From positions 62,001 to 126,000 of the forward strand of contig NZ_QQGD01000003.1 in assembly GCF_003490935.1 (NCBI RefSeq): a stretch of DNA of 64,000 nt. Direction: 5' to 3'. The notes beneath the pieces were generated by a model. That model worked only from the letters and a program-made list of their open reading frames with translations. It did not search any database and had not been told where the DNA came from. The DNA is from Haemophilus haemolyticus_M. Lineage in GTDB: Bacteria; Pseudomonadota; Gammaproteobacteria; Enterobacterales; Pasteurellaceae. The position numbers and the translations under genes are program-made. Shown here piece after piece: positions 44,718-51,897 of the stretch; the stretch's first letter is position 1, and every line of letters starts with the position of its first letter.

Positions 44718-46643
44718 ATGAAAAAAGCGCATTCCCCTTTATTCCCCATCTTCACCTTCGTGTTGATTAATCTCATCATCCTTTCCTTATCCCGTTTGGG
44801 ACTTGCTGTATGGCAATCAGAGCGTGTATTTGCCGTAAATGGCTGGTTGCAATTATTTTTGCAAGGCGTACGAATGGATGTTGTGGCACTTTGTTATTTA
44901 TTTGGCGTACCTGCATTGCTCACAACATTGTTCCATTGCAGCAAAGTTTGGCTAAAAATTTTACGCCTTTGGCTAACGCTTGGTAGTGTGTTTATTATCT
45001 TTATGGAAATTGCCACACCTGCCTTTATTGAAACCTACGATTACCGTCCAAATCGTTTATTTATCGAATACCTGATTTATCCGAAAGAAGTTTTTTCAAT
45101 GCTTGCTGAAGGGCATTTAAGTGCGGTGATTTTTAGCCTTGTTTTCACAGTTTTATCTGCCGTGATTTATTGGAAAATTTCTGGTTGGGCAGTCAAAAAT
45201 TTACGTTCAATGAGTTGGAAACTCCGCCCTGTGATTGCTTTGTTTGTAATTGTAGTAAGTTTCCTCGGAGCGCGTTCAAGTTTTCAACACCGCGGTATTA
45301 ATCCCGCCATGGTGGCATTTTCTTCTGATGCGTTAGTGAATTCTTTGGTGCTTAATTCGGGCTATTCCGTCATTTATGCGGCACAGCAATTTAAAGATGA
45401 AGAAAAATCTTCAGAAATGTACGGAAAAATGGATGCAGATGAAATGTTTCGTATTGTTAAAGCAAGTCGAGGCCGCCCAGACAGCGATTATATTTCAGAT
45501 AAATACCCAACTTTAACGAAAAATGTCGCGACTTATCAGGGTAAAACTAAAAATATCGTGATTTTGTTACAAGAGAGTCTCGGTGCTCAGTTTATTGGAA
45601 CGCTCGGTGGCAAACCTCTTTCTCCAAATGTGGATCAGCTCGCAAAAGAAGGCTGGTTATTTGAAAATCTTTATGCAACAGGCACACGTTCAGTACGCGG
45701 TATTGAAGCAACAACCGCAGGTTTTACGCCAACGCCGGCTCGTGCAGTGGTGAAACTTAATAATGCCCAAAGTGGTTTCTTTACTATTGCGGATTTATTA
45801 CATAAACAAGGCTATAACACTTCCTTTATTTATGGCGGAGAAAAGCACTTTGACAATATGGCGAGCTTTTTCTATGGCAATGGTTTTAAAGATATTTGGG
45901 ATCAACAAGATTATCAAAATCCAACATTTACTGGCACTTGGGGCGTGAGTGATGAGGATTTATTTGATAAAGCCAATGAAACTTTCACGAAATTACAAAA
46001 TGAAGGTAAACCGTTTTTTAGTTTAGTATTTAGTTCCAGTAATCATGATCCATTTGAATACCCAGATGGCAAAATTGAACTTTATGAACAACCAAAAGCC
46101 ACTCGTAACAATGCCGCAAAATATGCGGATTATGCGTTAGGTCATTTCTTTAAAATGGCAAAACAGTCTAATTATTGGAAAGATACGATTTTCTTAATTG
46201 TTGCGGATCACGATTCTCGTGTAGGTGGAGCAAGTCTTGTGCCGATTAAGCATTTCCATATTCCAGCCTTGATTCTTGGTGATGGGATTACGCCACGCCG
46301 TGACAGTCGTCTTGTGAGCCAAATTGATATGCCAACCACGTTACTTTCTTTAGCAGGCGTAAGTGGCAATTATCCAATGATTGGTTTTGATTTAACGCAA
46401 GACGTAAATCCAGATCGTGCCTTTATGCAATACGATCAAACTCAAGCAATGATGAAAGGCAATAATGATGTGGTGATTCAAATGCCAAATAAAGCGGCGC
46501 AAGGTTATCATTATGATAAAGCTTCAGAAACTTTAACGCCAAAAGACGTGCCTGATGCAATGAAAAAAGAGGCATTGGCTCACGCTTTATTAGGCAGTTA
46601 TTTATATAAGAATCGCTTGTATTCTTCAGGTGAAAATAAATAA
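44718..46643 (+). CDS. LTA-synthase-like sulfatase / phosphoglycerol- or phosphoethanolamine-transferase
   Basis: The protein is 641 residues from the ATG at 44718 (MKKAHSPLFPIF); a TTG ten codons upstream is less likely. The N-terminal part has about five membrane helices (to about 195). The rest is a periplasmic alkaline-phosphatase/sulfatase domain: KNIVILLQESLGAQFIGTLG (about 278-297) with metal-binding Glu, LYATGTRSVRGIEATTAGF with a likely nucleophile Thr, and IVADHDSRVGG (about 495-505). This is the LTA synthase family (HI1246-like). Gram-negative members modify glycans or lipids with phosphoglycerol or phosphoethanolamine. The acceptor is unknown, but LOS is a reasonable guess. Confidence 0.85.
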   Translation: MKKAHSPLFPIFTFVLINLIILSLSRLGLAVWQSERVFAVNGWLQLFLQGVRMDVVALCYLFGVPALLTTLFHCSKVWLKILRLWLTLGSVFIIFMEIATPAFIETYDYRPNRLFIEYLIYPKEVFSMLAEGHLSAVIFSLVFTVLSAVIYWKISGWAVKNLRSMSWKLRPVIALFVIVVSFLGARSSFQHRGINPAMVAFSSDALVNSLVLNSGYSVIYAAQQFKDEEKSSEMYGKMDADEMFRIVKASRGRPDSDYISDKYPTLTKNVATYQGKTKNIVILLQESLGAQFIGTLGGKPLSPNVDQLAKEGWLFENLYATGTRSVRGIEATTAGFTPTPARAVVKLNNAQSGFFTIADLLHKQGYNTSFIYGGEKHFDNMASFFYGNGFKDIWDQQDYQNPTFTGTWGVSDEDLFDKANETFTKLQNEGKPFFSLVFSSSNHDPFEYPDGKIELYEQPKATRNNAAKYADYALGHFFKMAKQSNYWKDTIFLIVADHDSRVGGASLVPIKHFHIPALILGDGITPRRDSRLVSQIDMPTTLLSLAGVSGNYPMIGFDLTQDVNPDRAFMQYDQTQAMMKGNNDVVIQMPNKAAQGYHYDKASETLTPKDVPDAMKKEALAHALLGSYLYKNRLYSSGENK

Positions 46644-46647
46644 ACGG

Positions 46648-46675
46648 AACGCCAGCTTAAGCTGGCGTTTTTTTA
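46648..46675. terminator. Perfect palindromic terminator shared with uvrB
   Basis: AACGCCAGCTT / AAGCTGGCGTT is an uninterrupted 22-bp palindrome (46648-46669) followed by TTTTT. The uvrB stop is 4 bases beyond it on the other strand. Confidence 0.9.
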
Positions 46676-48712
46676 GTTTTCAAAAACAAACTGTTCACGC
46701 AATTGATGTAATTGATCGCGAATTGCCGCGGCTTTTTCAAATTCCAAATCTTGCGCAAATTTATACATTTGTTGTTCCAGTTTTTTGATTTGTTGTTGAT
46801 ATTCTTTGGCATTTTTCGGAGCATTATAAAGTGCGGTTGGTTCTGCTGCCATTTTTCCACGTTGTTTATTGGCTTTCGCTTTTTGGTTTGCACCTTGCCC
46901 AATATCTAACAATTCACCGACTTTCTTATTTAATGCTTGTGGCACAATGCCATGTTCTTCATTATATTTGGTTTGTTTTTCACGACGACGATTAGTTTCG
47001 GTGATGGCTTTTTCCATCGATTTTGTGATGCTATCCGCATATAAAATTGCTTTACCATTCAAGTTTCGCGCAGCACGACCTATTGTTTGGATTAAAGAAC
47101 GTTCGGAACGTAAAAATCCTTCTTTGTCAGCATCTAAAATCGCCACAAGAGACACTTCTGGAATATCTAAACCTTCACGCAATAAGTTAATCCCAACCAA
47201 TACATCAAATTCGCCTAAACGCAAATCTCGGATAATTTCGACGCGTTCCACGGTATCAATATCAGAATGTAGATAACGTACACGAATCCCGTGTTCATCT
47301 AAATAATCTGTTAAATCTTCCGCCATTTTTTTGGTGAGTGTTGTCACTAAAACGCGCTCATTTTTATCCGCTCTTTGGCGAGCTTCGGAAAGTAAATCAT
47401 CCACTTGAATGGACACTGGACGAATTTCAATGATCGGATCAAGTAAACCAGTCGGGCGAACCACTTGATCGATGATCTCACTACCTGATTTCTCTAATTC
47501 ATAAGGCCCTGGTGTTGCGGAAACATAAATGGTTTGTGGGGCTAAGCGTTCAAATTCCTCAAAGCGTAATGGACGATTATCCAAGGCAGACGGTAAACGG
47601 AAACCATATTCGACTAAGGTTTCTTTGCGAGAACGGTCGCCACGATACATTCCACCAATTTGAGGCACAGTCACATGAGATTCATCAATAATTAAAATAG
47701 CATCAGAGGGCATATAATCAAATAATGTTGGTGGTGGTTCGCCCTCATTTCTGCCTGACAAATAGCGAGAATAGTTTTCAATGCCCGAGCAATAGCCTAA
47801 TTCATTCATCATTTCAATATCAAATTGGGTACGCTGGCTGATACGCTGTTCTTCTAAAAGTTTATGTTCCTTGATGAAGTATTCACGGCGTGATACCAGT
47901 TCTTTTTTGATGTTTTCTATCGCATCTAAAATACGTTCTCTTGGTGTCACATAGTGCGTTTTAGGATAGATCGTAAAACGTGGTACTGCACCAAAACTAC
48001 TGCCAGTAAGCGGATCAAATAAACTTAAACGCTCGATTTCATCATCAAATAACTCAATACGCACCGCACGATCATCGGATTCCGCTGGGAAAATATCAAT
48101 AATTTCGCCGCGAACACGGAAAGTTCCACGCTGAAATGCTTGATCATTGCGAGTATATTGCAATTCCGCTAATTTCGCTAAAATTTGGCGTTGATCGATA
48201 ATGGCACCTTGTTGTAAATGCAACATCATTTGTAAATAGCTATCAGGATCACCCAAACCATAAATTGCAGAAACGGAAGCCACCACGATAGTATCTCGAC
48301 GTTCTAAAAAAGATTTCGTTGCTGAAAGACGCATTTGTTCGATTTGATCATTAATAGACGCATCTTTTTCAATAAAGGTATCGCTGCTCGGCACATAGGC
48401 TTCTGGCTGATAATAATCATAGTAAGACACAAAATATTCCACCGCATTTTCTGGAAAAAAGGCTTTCATTTCTGCATAGAGTTGGGCGGCAAGTGTTTTA
48501 TTTGGCGCAAGTAACATCGCTGGGCGATTTAATTGAGCGATTACATTGGCAATAGTAAACGTCTTCCCCGAGCCTGTTACCCCGAGTAAAGTTTGGTGAG
48601 CTAATCCATCCGTTAAATTTTCAGTCAGTTTTTCGATAGCTTGTGGCTGATCGCCAGAGGGACGAAAGTCGGAATGTAGAATGAACGGTTTTGTGTTGAT
48701 TTTTTCAGACAT
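46673..48712 (-). CDS. uvrB: Excinuclease ABC subunit B
   Basis: This 679-residue protein has Walker A LGVTGSGKTFTIANV (about 42-56) and the damage-probing beta-hairpin YYDYYQPEAYVPSSDTFIEK (about 95-114). Helicase motifs include DESHVTVPQIGGMYRGDRSRK (about 341) and LREGLDIPEVSLVAILDADK (about 515). The C-terminal UVR domain EFEKAAAIRDQLHQLRE binds UvrC. It loads at lesions with UvrA for nucleotide excision repair. Its upstream region (48713-49087) contains DnaA boxes, as the E. coli uvrB promoter region does. No clear LexA box was seen. Confidence 0.97.
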   Translation of the reverse strand: MSEKINTKPFILHSDFRPSGDQPQAIEKLTENLTDGLAHQTLLGVTGSGKTFTIANVIAQLNRPAMLLAPNKTLAAQLYAEMKAFFPENAVEYFVSYYDYYQPEAYVPSSDTFIEKDASINDQIEQMRLSATKSFLERRDTIVVASVSAIYGLGDPDSYLQMMLHLQQGAIIDQRQILAKLAELQYTRNDQAFQRGTFRVRGEIIDIFPAESDDRAVRIELFDDEIERLSLFDPLTGSSFGAVPRFTIYPKTHYVTPRERILDAIENIKKELVSRREYFIKEHKLLEEQRISQRTQFDIEMMNELGYCSGIENYSRYLSGRNEGEPPPTLFDYMPSDAILIIDESHVTVPQIGGMYRGDRSRKETLVEYGFRLPSALDNRPLRFEEFERLAPQTIYVSATPGPYELEKSGSEIIDQVVRPTGLLDPIIEIRPVSIQVDDLLSEARQRADKNERVLVTTLTKKMAEDLTDYLDEHGIRVRYLHSDIDTVERVEIIRDLRLGEFDVLVGINLLREGLDIPEVSLVAILDADKEGFLRSERSLIQTIGRAARNLNGKAILYADSITKSMEKAITETNRRREKQTKYNEEHGIVPQALNKKVGELLDIGQGANQKAKANKQRGKMAAEPTALYNAPKNAKEYQQQIKKLEQQMYKFAQDLEFEKAAAIRDQLHQLREQFVFEN

Positions 48713-48767
48713 AAAGTGCGGTCGGTTTTTTCATAGTTTTGAATAATGTCTATTTTAGCATATTTAA

Positions 48768-48806
48768 TGTGTAAAATTGATCAGGCAAAAATCTAAGTTT
48801 TACACA
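48768..48806. repeat. Inverted TTTTACACA pair in the uvrB upstream region
   Basis: TGTGTAAAA (48768-48776) and TTTTACACA (48798-48806) form a perfect 9-bp inverted repeat with a 21-base spacer. Each is one base from the DnaA-box variant TTATACACA. The position about 55-95 bases before uvrB suggests a regulatory role. Confidence 0.55.
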
Positions 48807-48977
48807 GACTTAGCGATGTCAAGAGGAAGATGTCACAAATTCATAAAAAAAACTTTAATTTTTTACTAGACAAAACTTAACCTGTTGATTTTAAATTAAA
48901 ATTTAATTTTAGGCTAATCTGTAATCAAGATCGAACAATCCTTGTAAGAATAAGGGATCCGCAAAATTTTAAAAAGT

Positions 48978-49012
48978 TAATCCACAAAGTTATCCACAGG
49001 CTCTGTGGATAG
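48978..49012. promoter_or_regulatory. DnaA-box triplet (DARS1- or titration-like) between uvrB and tRNA-Asn
   Basis: Three boxes lie within 35 bases: TAATCCACA (48978-48986, one mismatch), TTATCCACA (48990-48998, perfect) and, inverted, TGTGGATAG (49004-49012, i.e. CTATCCACA, one mismatch). The flanks are very AT-rich, with nearby GATC sites. E. coli DARS1, which regenerates ATP-DnaA, also lies next to uvrB. Function is inferred from this geometry and location. Confidence 0.65.
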
Positions 49013-49086
49013 AAAAATAAATATTAGGTGGTATATAAAAAATGAGGAAATTTTTTATTTTTTATGAAATTTTTTTAAATTTTGCA

Positions 49087-49122
49087 TTGACAAGCTAACT
49101 ATCGATCATTAAAATTCGCGCC
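49087..49122 (+). promoter_or_regulatory. Sigma-70 promoter of tRNA-Asn with GC-rich discriminator
   Basis: TTGACA (49087-49092), a 17-base spacer and TAAAAT (49110-49115), then TCGCGCCC. This is a near-ideal promoter with the GC discriminator typical of stringently controlled stable-RNA genes, about 25 bases before the tRNA. Confidence 0.85.
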
Positions 49123-49147
49123 CTGTTCCTTGTGATACAAAGTTTAT

Positions 49148-49223
49148 TCCTCCTTAGTTCAGTCGGTAGAACGGTGGACTGTTAATCCATATGTCGCTGG
49201 TTCAAGTCCAGCAGGAGGAGCCA
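49148..49223 (+). tRNA. tRNA-Asn (anticodon GTT)
   Basis: This 76-base cloverleaf starts TCCTCCTTAGTTCAG and ends AGGAGGAGCCA. The acceptor stem is TCCTCC/GGAGGA. The anticodon arm has GGACTGTTAATCC with anticodon GTT. The T arm is GCTGG-TTCAAGT-CCAGC. CCA is encoded. The gene has its own strong promoter and is followed by two hairpins. Confidence 0.96.
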
Positions 49224-49229
49224 ATTTTT

Positions 49230-49286
49230 CTTTTGGTTTAGAGTTTGTTTGTCTCCTTTTACAAACTCTAAATTAGCAACCAAAAG
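49230..49286 (+). repeat. Long nested inverted repeat after tRNA-Asn
   Basis: The outer arms are CTTTTGGTT (49230-49238) and AACCAAAAG (49278-49286). The inner arms are TTTAGAGTTTGT (49237-49248) and ACAAACTCTAAA (49261-49272), giving a hairpin of about 20 bp with a small bulge and a 12-base loop. It lacks a T-run directly after. It could be a processing or termination aid for the tRNA, or a relic of an element. Confidence 0.6.
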
Positions 49287-49292
49287 ATTTTG

Positions 49293-49321
49293 AGCCCATC
49301 ATGTTGATGGGCTTTATTTTT
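49293..49321 (+). terminator. Terminator downstream of tRNA-Asn
   Basis: AGCCCATCA (49293-49301) pairs with TGATGGGCT (49305-49313), followed by TTATTTTT. It is convergent with zevB. Confidence 0.85.
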
Positions 49322-49325
49322 AACT

Positions 49326-50294
49326 TCAAAATATGATTTTGCTTCCGCCAGTTGAGATGGTTGTGCCGTATAACAAACTCAAGGCAAAAAATAGCATTAT
49401 TCCACCTGCGATTAATTTCACGATACTTTCGCTTTTTCCTTTCGTATGTTTTGAACTATACCAACGCCCTAAGTGAATCGCGGTATTTCGCGCATAACGT
49501 ACAATTCCTGCGAAGGCTGACAGCATAAGTCCTGTGCCGAAAGACATGGCCAATACAGCTAAAATTCCCCAGCCATAGAGATCAAGCATATAAGCTAAAA
49601 ATAAAACGAAAATTGCACCGCTACATGGTCGCATGCCAATTGTTAGAATCACGAGAAATTGTGATTTTAGATTAGTTGCTTGTGCAGTTTGCGTGGGGCT
49701 TGGCAAATGTTGGTGTCCACAGCTACAAGTGTTTGGTTGAAAAGTGCGGTTATTTTTCACCGCACTTTTTTCGTATAGGGGGAGGGGATTTAGGGATTTA
49801 ATGGCTAATTTAGATTTTTTACGATAGGCACGTAAGCCTTGCCAAATCCAATAACAGCCGAGAAATACTAATAATAGCAATGCAGCTCTTTCTAACCAAA
49901 GCTGACTTAATTTGAAATAACGTGATGATAGATTTAGCACCACAACGAGCAATGTTGTTGCTGTAATTGCGACAATGCCTTGCATTAAGGAAGAAAGCAA
50001 ACTCAAAATGGTGCTTTGTTTTAATTGGCTTTCATGAGTGGAAAGATAGCTGGCAATAATAAATTTGCCGTGTCCCGGCCCGAGGGCATGAAGTACGCCG
50101 TAAACAAAGCTGGCGAAAATAAGCGTGATGCCTGCCTTGATGCTATTATTTTGAATTTGATGTAAATTTTCCGAAATAAGCTGATTAAAATCTTTTTGCC
50201 AACTGGCAATATGTAAGAAAAACCAAGGGGAAAAATAGCCAAGTAAGGCGAGTGCAACCACTAATAACACGAGCCCAGTTTTATATTTTTTCAT
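49326..50294 (-). CDS. zevB: NicO-family metal transporter, ZevB-like
   Basis: This 322-residue protein has 6-7 membrane helices and NicO (RcnA/UreH-like) signatures: VLHALGPGHGKFIIASYLS (about 67-85) and LTIGMRPCSGAIFVLFLAY (about 216-234). A central loop has a short Cys/His cluster (CSCGHQH, about 189-195), a likely metal site. With the preceding DUF1007 gene it matches HI1248-HI1249, described as the zinc-related ZevAB system important for lung infection (from memory). The loop also encodes an inverted pair of uptake signals (49742-49767), read as SAV...RTF. Confidence 0.88.
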   Translation of the reverse strand: MKKYKTGLVLLVVALALLGYFSPWFFLHIASWQKDFNQLISENLHQIQNNSIKAGITLIFASFVYGVLHALGPGHGKFIIASYLSTHESQLKQSTILSLLSSLMQGIVAITATTLLVVVLNLSSRYFKLSQLWLERAALLLLVFLGCYWIWQGLRAYRKKSKLAIKSLNPLPLYEKSAVKNNRTFQPNTCSCGHQHLPSPTQTAQATNLKSQFLVILTIGMRPCSGAIFVLFLAYMLDLYGWGILAVLAMSFGTGLMLSAFAGIVRYARNTAIHLGRWYSSKHTKGKSESIVKLIAGGIMLFFALSLLYGTTISTGGSKIIF

Positions 50295-50296
50295 TT

Positions 50297-50917
50297 CTAC
50301 TCACATTGAATTATTATTTTTTGCGCGAACATTACGCCTAATGAATCATCTTCGTTCTTTTGGGATTTATCAAGTGAAGATGCGTAGGATTGGATTTTTT
50401 CATCCACATTAGGTTCAATTAATTTTCCTTGGCAATTTTTCGGAAGTGCGGAAAAATCTACCGCACTTTTTGAGGCGTAAGTCATCGCCACATAATAAGT
50501 GGGATCGTAAGTTTGTAAGCTAAATGTGTTTTTTTCTAACTTTTGAGAATGGGCGAGTGGCACATCAAAATAATATTGAAGTTGTAATCCTTGGATTTTT
50601 ACGCCGTAATTTTTTGGGTGTGAAGAATATTTAATTTTGTTGTTTTGGGCGTCATATAGATAGCTAAAATAATGTTCACTCACAACATTTCCCATAACAT
50701 CATCAATAAGTTTTTGTTGCTCATTTTTTGTTTTCGCCTGTTTCATATCATAAATAACCGCGGATGAACTTGGTTCATCGAGCGTCCATTTCATTGATAA
50801 ACCAGTGAGTTGATTATTTTCTATGATAGGCGTGGTTTGCATATCTATAAATGCATGGGGGTGAGCTAAAACACTGCAACTAAAGAATAGACCGAGCAAT
50901 AATGAATACGTTTTCAC
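50297..50917 (-). CDS. zevA: DUF1007 periplasmic metal-binding protein, ZevA-like
   Basis: This 206-residue protein has a clear signal peptide (MKTYSLLLGLFFSCSVLA). The mature protein starts HPHAFIDMQTTP, a histidine pair suited to metal binding. MKWTLDEPSSSAVIYDMKQ (about 43-61) and KIKYSSHPKNYGVKIQGL are typical of DUF1007. It is 2 bases upstream of zevB on the same strand. I recall the pair as ZevAB, required for zinc acquisition; its DUF1007-NicO architecture resembles nickel/cobalt systems, so metal specificity rests on published work rather than on this sequence. Confidence 0.88.
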   Translation of the reverse strand: MKTYSLLLGLFFSCSVLAHPHAFIDMQTTPIIENNQLTGLSMKWTLDEPSSSAVIYDMKQAKTKNEQQKLIDDVMGNVVSEHYFSYLYDAQNNKIKYSSHPKNYGVKIQGLQLQYYFDVPLAHSQKLEKNTFSLQTYDPTYYVAMTYASKSAVDFSALPKNCQGKLIEPNVDEKIQSYASSLDKSQKNEDDSLGVMFAQKIIIQCE

Positions 50918-50997
50918 AAAAAATCCTAATTATTTTGAACGTTAGCATTAGAAGTTGTTTATTCTACACGCAAAAACGAATTTTTCTGTCAAAAATG

Positions 50998-51011
50998 TTG
51001 ATGTAAATCAA
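50998..51011. promoter_or_regulatory. Perfect FNR binding site
   Basis: TTGATGTAAATCAA matches TTGAT-N4-ATCAA with no mismatch. It lies between divergent zevA (start 50917) and dinJ (start 51268), about 45-60 bases before the probable 5' end of the small RNA and about 80 bases before zevA. Confidence 0.8.
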
Positions 51012-51049
51012 AAAAACTCTCAATAGCATTTCCCTTGCCTTTCAATATT

Positions 51050-51161
51050 CAGTAACATAGCACCGTCAAGTGATTGCTTGATATTCATAAAGTTCCTAAA
51101 TAAAATAATCATAAATATAGCTAAACTACTTTCCTGCCACCCATTTTGGGTGGTTTTTTTT
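51050..51161 (+). ncRNA. Candidate FnrS-like small RNA (ends approximate at 5')
   Basis: An intrinsic terminator at 51137-51161 lies in a divergent interval with no forward gene before it, so it must end an unannotated transcript. A perfect FNR site and AT-rich -10-like sequences (AATATT 51044-51049 or TAACAT 51053-51058) precede it. The predicted RNA is about 100-112 bases. Its 5' part has CCGTCAAGTGATTGCTTGAT, able to form TCAAG/CTTGA (51066-51070 / 51077-51081). It resembles ACGTCAAGCGATGG of E. coli FnrS as I remember it, and has a CTACTTTCC stretch like UUACUUCC. No start codon with a ribosome site and convincing ORF was found. Confidence 0.65.
51137..51161 (+). terminator. Orphan intrinsic terminator
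   Basis: CCACCCA (51137-51143) pairs with TGGGTGG (51147-51153), directly followed by eight T, the strongest T-run in the region. This U-tail is also typical of Hfq-dependent RNAs. Confidence 0.9.
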
Positions 51162-51267
51162 GTCTAAAATTTATTAGGAACGCATATTTGTATATCTTTT
51201 GTGTTTTAATTGTATTTCAATGTATGTTATTGTGTGTACTAAGCATCATTGATAAGGAGAAAATAAT

Positions 51268-51543
51268 ATGGCTGCAGTTAGCTTTCGAGTACCTGATGAA
51301 ACTAAAAATATAGCGTTTGAAGTGATTAAAAGTTACGGTCTTTCCCCAACTCAAGCACTTAATATGTTTTTAGCTCAAATAGCTAAAACGAAAGCGATTC
51401 CAGTATCATTAGATTATCAAACTGAACAGATGCCTAACTCAAAAACTATAATGGCTATGGCAGAGTTAGATAATCATCATGGGCGTGAATACAAAACATT
51501 GGAGGAATTCCATCAAGCGATGCTAGCGGAGATGAAATCATGA
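51268..51543 (+). CDS. dinJ: RelB/DinJ-family antitoxin
   Basis: This 91-residue protein has an N-terminal ribbon-helix-helix domain (AAVSFRVPDETKNIAFEVIKSYGLSPTQALNMFLAQI), which binds the operator. The flexible C-terminal half (from about 55) neutralises the toxin. The family is RelB/DinJ. The ATG follows AAGGAGAA at a good distance, and its stop overlaps the toxin start (ATGA). The upstream 100 bases contain AT-rich repeats of TTGTAT/AATGTA type that may be the operator. Confidence 0.88.
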   Translation: MAAVSFRVPDETKNIAFEVIKSYGLSPTQALNMFLAQIAKTKAIPVSLDYQTEQMPNSKTIMAMAELDNHHGREYKTLEEFHQAMLAEMKS

Positions 51544-51803
51544 TTTCAGTGAGTGGGGAATATAAAAGAGAATTTAAAAAACATATTCCTCTTATTATAA
51601 ATAGTCCAGAATACATTGAAGTTATGTATTGTCTTTTGAATAGCTTACCATTGCCAGAAAAATATAAAGATCATGCTTTAACTGGAAATTGGAAAGGTTG
51701 GAGAGATTGCCATATAAAGAATGATCTTGTGCTTATTTATAAAGTGGTGGGAGATGAAATAAGGCTAGCTCGTTTTAATACTCATTCAGAAATTTTTGGT
51801 TAA
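51540..51803 (+). CDS. yafQ: YafQ-type mRNA interferase toxin
   Basis: This 87-residue RelE-superfamily protein aligns well with E. coli YafQ. LPLPEKYKDHALTGNWKGWRDCH (about 36-58), DLVLIYKV and NTHSEIFG at the end are shared. Residues equivalent to the YafQ active site (His45, His58, Asp62, His82, Phe86) are all present, so it is probably active. YafQ cleaves mRNA in the ribosomal A site. It is translationally coupled to dinJ by ATGA. I recall a different pair (HI1250/HI1251, VapA/HigA-like) at this place in Rd. Confidence 0.88.
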   Translation: MISVSGEYKREFKKHIPLIINSPEYIEVMYCLLNSLPLPEKYKDHALTGNWKGWRDCHIKNDLVLIYKVVGDEIRLARFNTHSEIFG

Positions 51804-51847
51804 TTGTGAGGATTGGACTGAATCTTGCTATTGCTATCCTATATTTC

Positions 51848-51882
51848 CGCCCTATTTTCCAGTAAAATAGGGCGTCATTTTT
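51848..51882 (+). terminator. Terminator of dinJ-yafQ
   Basis: CGCCCTATTTT (51848-51858) and AAAATAGGGCG (51864-51874) form an 11-bp stem with a 5-base loop, then TCATTTTT. It is just before the ettA ribosome site. Confidence 0.82.
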
Positions 51883-51897
51883 AATGAGGAATAATTA

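Noticed and set aside
48768..49012. Possible chromosomal replication origin (oriC)
   Set aside because: Only three tight DnaA boxes and a weak pair are present. There is no flanking dnaA, mnmG or similar origin genes. I also recall the H. influenzae origin being elsewhere, far from uvrB. A DARS- or titration-type site fits better.
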